Below, in pieces: positions 55,055-64,000 of a stretch of 64,000 bases of DNA. Numbering within the stretch: the first letter of the stretch is position 1; each line of letters begins with the position of its first letter. Origin of the DNA: Osedax fenrisi (Eukaryota; Annelida; Polychaeta; Sabellida; Siboglinidae). The DNA is taken from contig OZ025245.1 in the NCBI GenBank assembly GCA_964019155.1, forward strand, positions 6,191,223 to 6,255,222, written 5' to 3'. A program made the translations under genes and the position numbers. The notes under the pieces are model-generated. The model had not been told where the DNA came from and searched no databases. It saw only the letters and a program-made list of their open reading frames with translations.

Positions 55055-56599
55055 CATGGTGACTTTAAACTCCTAACTGAGTCTCTTTCCTTGTGCCAAC
55101 ATATATCATTTCCTACCCATTCTAGTGGCAATACACTTGATATGATATTTACACCCCTATCCAGTCCTCTTATTAGATGTATAAACCCTAACTCCTTTCA
55201 AAAAATTGAACTACTAACTGATCATTTTATTATTGAATTCTCTATAAATCTAAAATTCTCAAATATTAAACGAAAACGTATTACATATAGAGATTTTAAG
55301 TCTATCGACCTACCAAGATTTGTAAACAATATCAAAACTGAGATCTCTTCTTCAACTTCCCTCTGTCCGATACTCCTAAACTCCACTCTCCTAAATATTA
55401 TCAATATACATGCACCTACAAAAACTACATTAATTACCGACCGCCCTTTTTCTCCCTGGTTCTCCCACGAACTTTTCATCTTCAAGAAGAGTGTTCGAAA
55501 ATTTGAGAAGAAATTTCTTAAAAATCCTTCTACTGAAACTAAATTAGCACTATCACTAGCTAGAAAAAATTACAAATCTACTATATCTCGTTCAAAATCT
55601 ATCTATTATAACAAAAAGATAGCATTGATATCCTCCAATCCTCGCAAATTATTTAAAATAGCAAATAAAATTCTCTCTCCTCCAGATGAAAAAAGCCTCC
55701 CCATTTTACCTAACACGTCAAATTTTCAACTGTGTTCTCTTTTTGAAAAATTCTTTAACCATAAAATTGCAAGCATTAATAATATTATTTGCGCATCTAC
55801 TCAACTCATACTCAATCCTACCATATATATTACCCATCATATTGACTCATTAAGTACATTCACTATTCCTTCACTGTATGAAGTAAATGACCTACTCATG
55901 AAATCTCACTGTACCTCCCCCACTGATCCCCTACCTTTATCATTATATCACAAACTTTCACCCTTATTTTCTCCTATTTTCTTGGATATTATTGCGAACT
56001 CACTAAACTCTGGCCAAGTTTCACCCTGTCTCAAGACTGCCATAATATCCCCTATTCTAAAAAAACAAAACTTAGACCCAAACTCATTTAGCAATTATCG
56101 CCCGATCTCCCACCTACCCTTATTAAGTAAAATATTAGAAAGAATTGTTTCCAAACAACTCATAGCCCATGTAAATAAAAATAATCTTTTCGACCCGTTT
56201 CAAAGCGCTTTTCGTAAGGGTCATTCAACCGAAACAGCTCTCCTACGTATTACTGACACTATATTATCTACCTTAAATAGCAACACGTGTTGCCAGCTAA
56301 TCCTACTTGATCTATCATCTGCTTTTGATACCCTGGACCATAACATATTAATCTCGCGACTTACTTTAATGGGTATATCTGGCTTAGCATTAAAATGGTT
56401 TACTTCATATCTCACTAACAGGAATATCTCTATTATGATTGACAAATCTTACTCGCCTCTTTCTCCTCTTAACCACGGTATTCCCCAAGGATCTGTTCTA
56501 GGTCCATCCCTCTTTTCTATTTATATCCGCCCTATTGCTGATCTAATTAAGAAATTTAGTAAGTATTTAGTTAATTTAAGTTTACCTTTTTCCCTATAA
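55055..56599 (+). pseudogene. LINE polyprotein fragment: endonuclease C-terminus and reverse transcriptase
   Basis: The frame is open from at least 55,055 to the stop at 56,597. There is no real start codon; the first 55,091 codon is TTG and the frame continues upstream through GDF. Counting residues from 55,091, the endonuclease part includes HSSGNTLDMIF (about 10-20) and TDHFIIEF (about 43-50), where DH is the usual catalytic pair. The RT part has NYRPIS (about 335), QSAFRKGHSTETALL (about 370), motif A LDLSSAFDTLDH (about 406) and GIPQGSVLGP (about 464). Shortly after SLFSIYI the frame ends. The YADD box that should follow is absent, with only a short unrelated stretch in its place, and a frameshift separates this from the next segment. 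It would normally nick DNA and prime reverse transcription, but this copy cannot be active. Confidence 0.92.
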
Positions 56600-57396
56600 A
56601 TTCTCATAATACCATTAACTCTGAATTAATCGAGTGTGCTAACTCCATAAGATTATGGCTCCTCTCCAATAAACTACTAATTAATTCCTCTAAGACTACT
56701 GTACTTAACATATCTACTTCTGAAACTTCCTTTCCAAACTTTACTCTAAATAACATGATTATTTCTCCTTCTCATTCCTCCAAAAACCTAGGATTAGTAT
56801 TTGATGACAAATTATCATTTAAGAATCACATATCATCCATTACAAAATCATCCAACTTTCATCTCTTCAGAATTAAAAAAATACGGACATCACTTTCCAG
56901 AAACCTTACTAAAACTCTAATTAATGCTCTTGTACTTTCACGTATTGACTACTATTCTTCCCTACTGAATTTACTTCCTGCTAAAGCTACTGCTCCACTT
57001 AATCGGATTATCCGTTCCTCAATACGTACTACTTACTGTTTAACTCGACTGGATCACTCTACTACAACATCTCATCAATCATCTCGTATGTGGCTACCAT
57101 TCTCCCTCAGGTGTAAATTACGTATACTATCTATAATCCATAAATCAATATATTCTTTTACCCCTAGCTATATCTCTGATCTAATTAAAAAACGTACTAT
57201 ATTATCTTCTCTTCGTTACCAAAATGCTCCTCTACTTATCTCCCAGAACTCTAGTAAAACGTCCCTAAATTCTAGAGCTTTTAAAAATTCCGGTCCAACC
57301 CTATGGAATTCCCTCCCTCCTACCATTCGTTCTATTAGATCCCACAAAAGATTCATAAATCTTACTTCTTCTTTTCTCTCTACCCATAATCATTAA
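56575..57396 (+). pseudogene. LINE polyprotein fragment: reverse transcriptase C-terminal region
   Basis: In a different frame from the upstream segment, this piece is open from 56,575 to the TAA at 57,394. It begins after the lost YADD box and contains NSELIECANSIRLWLLSNKL, SSKNLGLVFDDKLSFKNHI and LSRIDYYSSLLNLLP. The end is GPTLWNSLPPTIRS, the standard C-terminal signature of L2/CR1-type proteins. Internal ATG codons such as 56,755 are not real starts. Order and spacing match the upstream fragment, so one frameshift plus a small deletion explains the break. Confidence 0.9.
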
Positions 57397-57732
57397 ATCA
57401 TCCAACGTATTATTTGTATCCGTGTTATATTAAATTTATATCATTATTAAATTGTTATTGTATTATTATTATCTTATTATTATATAACACTATACTATAT
57501 CAATGCAGTCTGTAGTATATACAACTACACCATATCAATGCAGACTGTAGTATATAATAGTCCTTTATATTGTTTATTATTGTTTTTCCGTTGTATATTG
57601 AATGTATATTATTATCAAAAATATTATCGTATTACTATTATTTTATTATTATTTTCTTCCCGCACGAGCGAAGGGGTCTACATGACCCTATTTTAGTGCT
57701 AATAAACTCAATATCATCATCATCATCATCAT
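57397..57732 (+). other. LINE 3' UTR with hairpin and (ATC)n tail
   Basis: The 3' UTR includes two tandem copies of about 35 bp (ATATCAATGCAGWCTGTAGT, at about 57,494 and 57,529). It also has a hairpin at 57,673-57,690 in which GGGTC pairs with GACCC around TACAT, the word GTGCTAATAAAC, and six ATC units at 57,713-57,730. In L2/CR1 elements a 3' stem-loop and short tail repeat are thought to be the RNA end recognised by the reverse transcriptase. Confidence 0.85.
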
Positions 57733-58924
57733 ATTGTAAATACCTATATTGTATTTGTATCTACTAAGAAAATTCTGTATTTGTAATTGTATTAACTATA
57801 ATTTTTTTTAAAGTAAGTGTAATAGTATCTATTATAAGAAAAAAGTGTGTATTTGTAATTGTATCTATTATACATTTTTTGAGTATCGTGCCCAGCTCTC
57901 TCTATATATATATTAATAATAATATGGGTAATCTATATTTATAGTTATTAATAAAATACACATAGAATATATTATGGAGATTATTTTATAATGCTAATAG
58001 TTGACGAAACCTTGGAAAATCGTAGGAGGTAGTATTAGTTTATTATTGTTAGAACATTTATTAATTTATAAATGTATATCATTTATAACGCTTATTTGTA
58101 TTTAGGTAAATCGCTCCAAATGTATGTAAAGTAGTTACTAACTATCTAATATCTATGATAAATATGAAATAGATGAATCATCATAACAAATGTATTTGTA
58201 ATAACACATTAAAAAGTAAATTGTTAATATTTCTACATTTTCGATTGTTAGTAATTATCATTATACAATATAACTTATAAAATATGAACTTTTAAATTAG
58301 TAAAACACTTACAAATTAGTAGTCAGTATTATGTATATATTCAATATATATAATATTCAACCAATATTATATTGGTAAATATTAAATTATTAATTATTTT
58401 TAAAATAATTTCAGTACAAATTATCATAATCATTATATAATATAATATATATTAACATATAGTATATGAAAACATTAGTGTATATATGATAAATTGTTTA
58501 TACTTATAAGTATAGTATAAAAGTTATTATACATTGTAACAATGATTGTTATATAGTTACTATAATAGTATATTATATACTATACTGTATATACTTAGTA
58601 TAGTACATAGTATAATACTATAATTATTATAATAATAGTATATAATATATAATAATATATAATATATTCAATATAATATTGAATATATTACTATAAGTAT
58701 TATAATAATAATATTATATTATATTAAATATAATATTATAATAATTATATTAAATATATATTAAATATTATATTGAATTATATTGAATATTAAATAATGG
58801 TTATAAAACGGGTATTAATTTAGGAGTGGTTTAGTAACTAAACCGGTTAGTTGTCCTAACTATTTAAATTAAAAAATTTATTTTAATTTAATTTAAAATT
58901 ATTTAATAATTATATTACAAAATT
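57733..58924. other. A+T-rich intergenic sequence, no gene seen
   Basis: Mostly simple A+T sequence with AGTATA/TATACT and AATATT words from about 58,540 to 58,800 that could fold extensively. Near 57,775-57,880, TATTTGTAATTGTATYWAYTA occurs twice as a local direct duplication. The inverted word GGTTTAGTAACTAAACC lies at 58,828-58,844. Confidence 0.6.
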
Positions 58925-59157
58925 CAAAGGTGGGCGTGAATTGCAATGTATTGTGTTTTATAATAAATGGATATATATTATTTATACATAATATTAATAT
59001 TGAATATATATACTGGTAAATTATATAATATAATATATGTTTTTTTATTTGATTTTGGTATGTATATATTATATATTATATACTATGTATATATATATAT
59101 ATATATATTATATATTACCATTAACAATTACGTGACTAATAATCACGCCCAACTATG
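58925..59157. mobile_element. Possible 233-bp MITE with hAT-like termini
   Basis: The left end CAAAGGTGGGCGTGAATT and the reverse complement of the right end CATAGTTGGGCGTGATTA agree at 14 of 18 positions. CA-starting ends with TGGGC resemble many hAT termini. The interior is TA-rich. The 8-bp flanks do not match each other, so the target-site duplication expected of hAT is missing, and the call stays tentative. Confidence 0.35.
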
Positions 59158-59472
59158 AAGTTTCTAATATATTTAAATATTCTGCGATATGCTGTACACC
59201 ACTTTTTGATATGATTTCTTAGAAAATTTGATTGAATATGAATTAATTTCCACACTATTTTATTGTTCTCGTAGTTCATATATATTAGTGGTTAACTAGA
59301 TGTAATACTATTGATCTATAGCATAGCATGATAACTGTAAGTACAACAACTATATTACTTTGAAGCCAGCCCTTTACGAAGACTACTTATATAACTTCGC
59401 TTGTAAATTAACAGGAAAACAAAATTTAATTCTTCTTATAAATATTATTATTATTATTATATATTAACACTT

Positions 59473-59503
<31 letters not shown>

Positions 59504-59659
59504 GTAATCATTTATTAAAATTTGTGGTTTATGGTATAATAAATATGAATAAAAATATAAATGATTCGTATCTTTTTCCTATGAAGACGTCAAATTGAGA
59601 TATTTCTATTGTTGTATATATATATATAGAATATTAGATTTAGTCAATCAAACCGCTTA
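59158..59659. other. Intergenic sequence, no gene seen
   Basis: It contains an (AAT)n tract at 59,473-59,500 preceded by a short (ATT)n stretch near 59,445. A patch at 59,340-59,420 is less biased but has no recognisable motif. Confidence 0.6.
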
Positions 59660-60132
59660 GATATATATCAAAGATTTTGCGAAGCAAAGATATAACACTC
59701 CCTATGCATGCAACGTAATTTAGTAATATCCCCTGCCGCTGCTAGCAGTAGTATCGAAATCACTGAAATAGATTTAGGTTCGGCTCTGTTTGCATACAAC
59801 AATGTTTTCATTGCTCTATTAAATTACATGCAATATAAATTAACTTTTACTCACTAAATATATACTTATAGCATTTAAAACATAAATATCATATTTGTTT
59901 GTTATATATTAGAATGAACACTTAGTTTTCATCATATAAATATTAATTTTAAAGCATATTATTTAACATTTTAAAAGTCTATAGTTAAATACGAATTTAC
60001 ATTATAAACAACGCATAGTTCCTAAAAGTAACCCGCTATAGGTGGCACGAGGGTATTTTGTATACAAATTCGAATTACACGATTTCGCGTAAGTGTTATA
60101 TCTTTCCTTCGGAAAATATTTGTATATATATT
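59660..60132. mobile_element. Candidate MITE (about 473 bp) with hairpin-bearing terminal inverted repeats
   Basis: The left end contains CAAAGATTTTGCGAAGCAAA followed by GATATAACACT. The reverse complement of the right end contains CAAATATTTTCCGAAGGAAA followed by GATATAACACT. They match at 28 of 32 positions. Two of the mismatches form a pair within a small stem (TTTGC/GCAAA against TTTCC/GGAAA), so pairing is kept on both sides. GCTTA occurs just outside both ends (59,655 and 60,133) and could be a 5-bp target duplication. No transposase frame lies inside. Confidence 0.6.
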
Positions 60133-60704
60133 GCTTATACTATATATAATATATATATATATAAAATATATGTATATTGTAAATAAATATTAAGTATTGT
60201 TAATAAATATACAGAATCAAAATCAGATTAATTAACAATACATGTGCTATTTTATATCAATAATTATTATCCATGAATCATTTGAATATTGTATTATATT
60301 ATTTGTACAGGAATACGAGTTATAGCTACCGATATTTAAAAATAGAATCCCCACCTGTACGCTATAAATAACTAAAGAAATTATGCTAAATATATCGCCA
60401 AATTGTATAATAATTTTATATTAATAATTATTATTCTGTACATGTATATATATTCTAGAAATTTGCGTTCTATATTTTATTCGTTAAACTTTATTTAACA
60501 AATATCAAACATAATAACTAGTTTTTCTGATTCTTTATAAATATATACGTTTACACTAATAAAGAATAATAATTATGAACTTATAGAATATTTATCTAAT
60601 AAGCGCAACCCCCTTAAGCACACCTCTTTAATTATTGATAACACCTACTATTATTGAATATCTGTGGCTGTAACTTTTATAACTTTGATACAGTTACAAA
60701 TTAA

Positions 60705-60747
<43 letters not shown>

Positions 60748-61034
60748 AATATATTGTATACAATGAAATTCATTGAATGAATACATTTAATAATAAAATC
60801 CTATAGTAAAACCAGTCTACTACTACTACAGCAGACAAACATGATAATACATATAGTTTTGTTCCTTCTAACTGTAAGGGTGGTGTTTGCTAATGCTTCT
60901 ACCGGCGCCTGGACCATATCGAGTTAGTGATGTAATGTCTACATAGAGAGGTGACCTAGTAAGGTGCATCAACCTCAATGTAGCAACGTATGTAGAATAT
61001 ACACTGTATAATGTACAATATACACTGTATATTA
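60133..61034. other. Intergenic sequence, no gene supported
   Basis: It contains (TA)n at 60,708-60,744. A less biased patch at 60,840-61,000 has no recognisable domain; a minus-strand frame across it runs on into the transposon end at 61,035 and is probably fortuitous. A tandem copy of AATATACACTGTATA lies at about 60,997-61,031. Confidence 0.55.
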
Positions 61035-62121
61035 GACCGGTTCGTACTAATTTTTTTTTCGTAATTTTATAAACCTTCACATCTATGACAATTATGTATG
61101 CTATGATGAATAAGTGTTTAAAATGTTAGACCTATATCTTAAATAATTTTATGTCACGAGAACATTTTAACATTGAATACATATAAAATTTAACATGGGG
61201 GAGATATAGAAATAAGTTTTATTAAATTTTTATAAAATTGAATGATTTTTTTTAAGCCAACTATGGATATATCCTAGAAACATATATTACAAGTAGTATT
61301 AACAATACAAAATATTTTTCATAACAATCTAGATGCCCAAATTTTATAAAATAATTTTAGTAAAAAAAAATATCTAAAAATCGTATAATTTAATATAAAT
61401 AAATTATTACAATTTAATTTAAAAAATTAAAATATATAATTTATAGATAATAATAATAAAATTCAAATTAATTATTAAAAAATTAAAAATTATTTTAGAA
61501 CAAAAATTAACAATATTTATAAATTTTTTTGGTTTTTATTTGAAATATGAAATACAAAATAAGTTTACATATTTTTTAATTTTTTTAATATTATTTGTAT
61601 AAAGGACACTTATATCTAACTTATATCCACAATCCAATACACTCTGATCACTTAAATGTATGTAAAGTATAATTATATATATTAATTTTTAAAAATTAAT
61701 TATTTTTTTTGAATTATTTTGAAATAAATACTTTGTAAAATGGTGTATTTTCTCGAGTTTTAGGAGACATTAATATTGGTAATTTGTAGATATAAAAATA
61801 AAATATAGATATTATATTAATAATAAATATAAATAATGGTATATATTATATTAATTCATTAAATATAATACAAATACATAATTAATTTTAAATATTAATT
61901 TAAACATTTGTAAACATCAAAGATAATAATATGGCATCATTACTATTATAAATGGAATATTATACATTTTATTTTAAAATAATAATTTATATATCAAACT
62001 TTAAATGCTTCGTGACCAAAGGTAACTATTTTTCTATACAAATTATTTATACATATACTAAAATATAGATATGTATTATATTTTATATGAAGGATTAAAA
62101 AATGATTCGAACGAACCGGTC
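61035..62121. mobile_element. Non-autonomous DNA transposon (about 1,087 bp) with GACCGGTTCGT ends and TA target site
   Basis: The left end begins GACCGGTTCGTACTAATTTT. The reverse complement of the right end begins GACCGGTTCGTTCGAATCAT. The first 11 bp are identical, and weaker similarity continues through a T-run to CCTTCA. TA flanks both ends (61,033-61,034 and 62,122-62,123), as in Tc1/mariner-type insertions. The interior is extremely A+T-rich with no transposase frame. The ends differ from those of the 52,749 element, so it is a separate family. Confidence 0.7.
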
Positions 62122-62302
62122 TACTGTATATCCTAATATTATTTTAGGAATTTAATAATCATGAATGTAAAAATAATTATTTATAATAAATATATTTGTA
62201 ATGATTTACAAAGTTATTTATAATTAATATGATTAATTTCTGAATATAATAAACATATTTTATATTCAACATTACTGATATCACTACATATATATATACA
62301 CT

Positions 62303-62367
<65 letters not shown>

Positions 62368-63004
62368 TAATATCAGAATGTGTGACTTATTAGAAGTGAT
62401 TTAAAATAATAATAAAAAATTTATAATTAACTTTATCATGTTTAATCCCAAACCCAAACCGAACCTATTTAGAAATGATATAATTTATTTTTAGAAAATA
62501 AAATATTTTGCCTGTTCATTTTTTTGCATTACCTTTTATATTTTCAATTTAAAATGTAGCTATTCTGTAATTGTTAGCACTTCAGCGCACACATATATGT
62601 ATATGTATATCTAATGGATTATATGTATACTTATATGCATACAAATATAGTATATTTAATATATTAATTATAACATGGTTATATCTGATTAGATTTGTTT
62701 ATCAAATGCATATTTTGAATAGCTATTATTTGTTATATTGTTTGTTAGATATAATACAAATATCAAGTAGTATTAGATTATTTATGTTCTATTTGTATTT
62801 GTTGAAGTTTAGTTGTATTTTTATTAGAATATAATAATAAATATTTTTATTTGTATTTGATTATTTGATAAAAGGATATTTGTATTTGATAGTAGTATTA
62901 TACCCTTGTACCCCGCCACACCCTGCCACACACTGTTCACTAACCCTATATTCACACTATACTAACCCTTTATGAATAACCTCCTTGTGTCCTAATCCCT
63001 TCAG
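62122..63004. other. Intergenic or intronic A+T-rich sequence
   Basis: It contains (TA)n at 62,305-62,360 and scattered TATTTGTATTTGAT repeats at 62,785-62,890. The last 100 bp turn C-rich (CCCCGCCACACCCTGCCACAC) and end in TCCTAATCCCTTCAG, a good branch-point-like and 3' splice-site-like sequence for the putative exon that follows. Confidence 0.55.
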
Positions 63005-63264
63005 ATTACCCTGACCCTCAGAAATCTCCACAGGCATGTAAACAACAAGCTAAGTCCTTTGTCTGCGATCCAGATTCTGTTTTGAAATCATCTGATGGTT
63101 TGTGTATAGATTCTCATGTGTGTTTATATGTATATGTATATGTGTATGTGTTTATCTCTACATATATATTTCAAGTCAAAACTAAAGACACACCTGTTTG
63201 TGTATTAATGATAATTGAAGCACAACCGAATACTTTCATAAAGAGTGGAAGAGGACGTGTCTAA
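63005..63264 (+). CDS. Possible exon(s) of a MOLO1-like extracellular domain protein (partial)
   Basis: A strong 3' splice-site-like sequence (CTAATCCCTTCAG) precedes an open frame. Its first part reads YPDPQKSPQACKQQAKSFVC and continues DPDSVLKSSDGLCIDS. The pattern of Cys, about ten residues, then VCDPD and an acidic stretch resembles, from memory, the start of the MOLO1 (TPM-related) domain found in invertebrate membrane or secreted proteins. After a TG/TA-rich stretch at about 63,115-63,172 that looks like a very short intron ending TTTCAAG, the same frame gives KTKDTPVCVLMIIEAQPNTF, like a following beta strand, and stops at TAA 63,262. An in-frame TAA lies about eight codons upstream with no ATG between, so translation would require splicing. 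Exact splice sites are uncertain, and it could be a decayed gene fragment. Confidence 0.4.
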
Positions 63265-63280
63265 ACTAATTAGGTAATAT

Positions 63281-63348
63281 GTGTGTGTGTGTGTGTGTGT
63301 TTATGTGTGTGGGTGTGTGTTTATGTGTGGGTGTGTGTGTGTGTGTGA
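63281..63348. repeat. (GT)n microsatellite
   Basis: GT dinucleotides are interrupted by TTTAT and GGG. They directly follow the putative exon and a TTAGGTAATATG donor-like word. Confidence 0.95.
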
Positions 63349-64000
63349 TCACTAAATACTGTTATTGTATGTATTACACAAGTATTCAAATTGATGGATA
63401 TATTACCTCATGCTACACATTGTATATCTTAGTGTTATACATTATAGATGTAGATAGCTAAAGAGTGATGTGTATAGTTATAACTCATACATCCTCATTA
63501 GTTGGAAGTCCTCCTCTAATGTTTATTGTTGTTTACTAATGGCACACTTATCCCTCCCTACCTTTCTCACTCGAGCCCTCCACTCCTTCCTACCTCCCTC
63601 CCTCCTTCCAGCCCTCTATTCTTCAGTCCATCCTGATAAGTTTATATGTGTATAGATATATATTAGATTATAGATATAGTATTAAATAAGATAACTAGTA
63701 TATAGATAGTTTATTACATTACTGCCAGTGCACGCAGTGCGAGAGACGATCAGCATAGATAAGCTGGTGGTAATTAGTGAAGATAACCACAAGTTATGTA
63801 ACAATTATCTGTTATCTGGATCATGAATAAACATGCATGTTTATAGCGGTTATACGTCTATGTGTACATATACATATACATACGTGTAACATATATATAG
63901 ACGTATGTACACTTATAGCGTGTGTACGCATATAGATATATAAACGTATAACACATCCCTACCTCTATCCTTTTCTCCCTCCCACCCTTTATCCCATTCT
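63349..64000. other. Unassigned sequence with pyrimidine-rich tracts
   Basis: It is less A+T-rich than the rest of the window. A C/T tract (CCTACCTCCCTCCCTCCTTCC) lies at about 63,548-63,630, and another begins near 63,953 and runs to the window end. A plus-strand frame open at about 63,724-63,826 follows CATTACTGCCAG, which is splice-acceptor-like, but its product is not recognisable. It might belong to the same gene as the putative exon at 63,005. Confidence 0.4.

Larger units (their letters stand above)
55030..57732 (+). mobile_element. 5'-truncated LINE retrotransposon, L2/CR1 group
   Basis: The element keeps the C-terminal part of an AP-type endonuclease, most of a reverse transcriptase, a C-terminal region, a 3' UTR and an (ATC)n tail. 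The first recognisable coding sequence is a GDF motif at about 55,057 (endonuclease), so the 5' half is missing. The endonuclease motifs, the RT wording (NYRPIS, GHSTETALL, LDLSSAFDTLDH, GIPQGSVLGP) and the 3' end GTGCTAATAAAC plus short-repeat tail are typical of L2 and its relatives. Base composition is less A+T-rich than its surroundings, as expected for an insertion. Target-site duplications could not be identified. Confidence 0.92.

Noticed and set aside
55222..56445. Minus-strand frames inside the LINE
   Set aside because: They are antisense shadows of the reverse transcriptase coding sequence.
57570..59158. Short plus-strand frames of 63-65 codons
   Set aside because: One lies in the LINE 3' UTR and tail and the other in TA-rich sequence. 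Their compositions simply reflect the DNA.
60868..61080. 70-codon minus-strand frame
   Set aside because: It crosses the terminus of the 61,035-62,121 transposon and has no recognisable domain.
62571..62834. 87-codon plus-strand frame
   Set aside because: It starts at a TTG in A+T-rich DNA and its composition is typical of random A+T sequence.
63279..63655. Frames in the (GT)n tract and the pyrimidine-rich tract
   Set aside because: They are translations of a microsatellite and of C/T-rich low-complexity DNA.

Overview
This window looks like nuclear DNA of an invertebrate animal. It is very A+T-rich by eye, holds no intact long gene, is dominated by satellite and microsatellite DNA, and carries a dead LINE of the L2/CR1 group, a lineage best known from animals. 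One short exon-like stretch near the right end resembles an invertebrate extracellular (MOLO1-type) domain. I cannot name the species.

Layout. Positions 1 to about 45,066 are one head-to-tail satellite array, already running at the left edge. The landmark TACGTAGACATG (or a one-base variant) occurs 70 times, first at 590 and last at 44,875, giving a mean period of about 642 bp. Monomers are 632 to 671 bp. The array is a mosaic of higher-order units: a 1,321-bp dimer, a 2,581-bp tetramer, a 5,110-bp octamer, a three-monomer block present three times, and a block of about 6.4 kb repeated 23 kb away. The array decays at 45,067-45,280.

From 45,414 to about 48,980 lies a large imperfect inverted repeat with arms rich in AT-type microsatellites. 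Beyond it, at 50,880-52,098 and 54,345-54,645, are old diverged copies of the same satellite in the opposite orientation. The array-arm-arm-relic order is therefore mirror-like.

From 52.1 to 62.1 kb several short non-autonomous DNA transposons can be recognised from terminal inverted repeats. The best are 52,749-53,882 and 61,035-62,121, both flanked by TA. Weaker candidates are 52,111-52,548, 58,925-59,157 and 59,660-60,132. At about 55,030-57,732 there is a 5'-truncated LINE with part of the endonuclease, the reverse transcriptase palm and the C-terminal region, a conserved 3' hairpin and an (ATC)n tail. It is dead, because it has a frameshift and has lost the catalytic YADD box.

The last kilobase is less repetitive and holds a possible exon at 63,005-63,264, plus (GT)n and pyrimidine-rich tracts. 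Nothing here forms an operon or pathway. The window reads as a satellite-array edge passing into transposon-rich sequence and perhaps reaching the first gene-bearing DNA at its right end.
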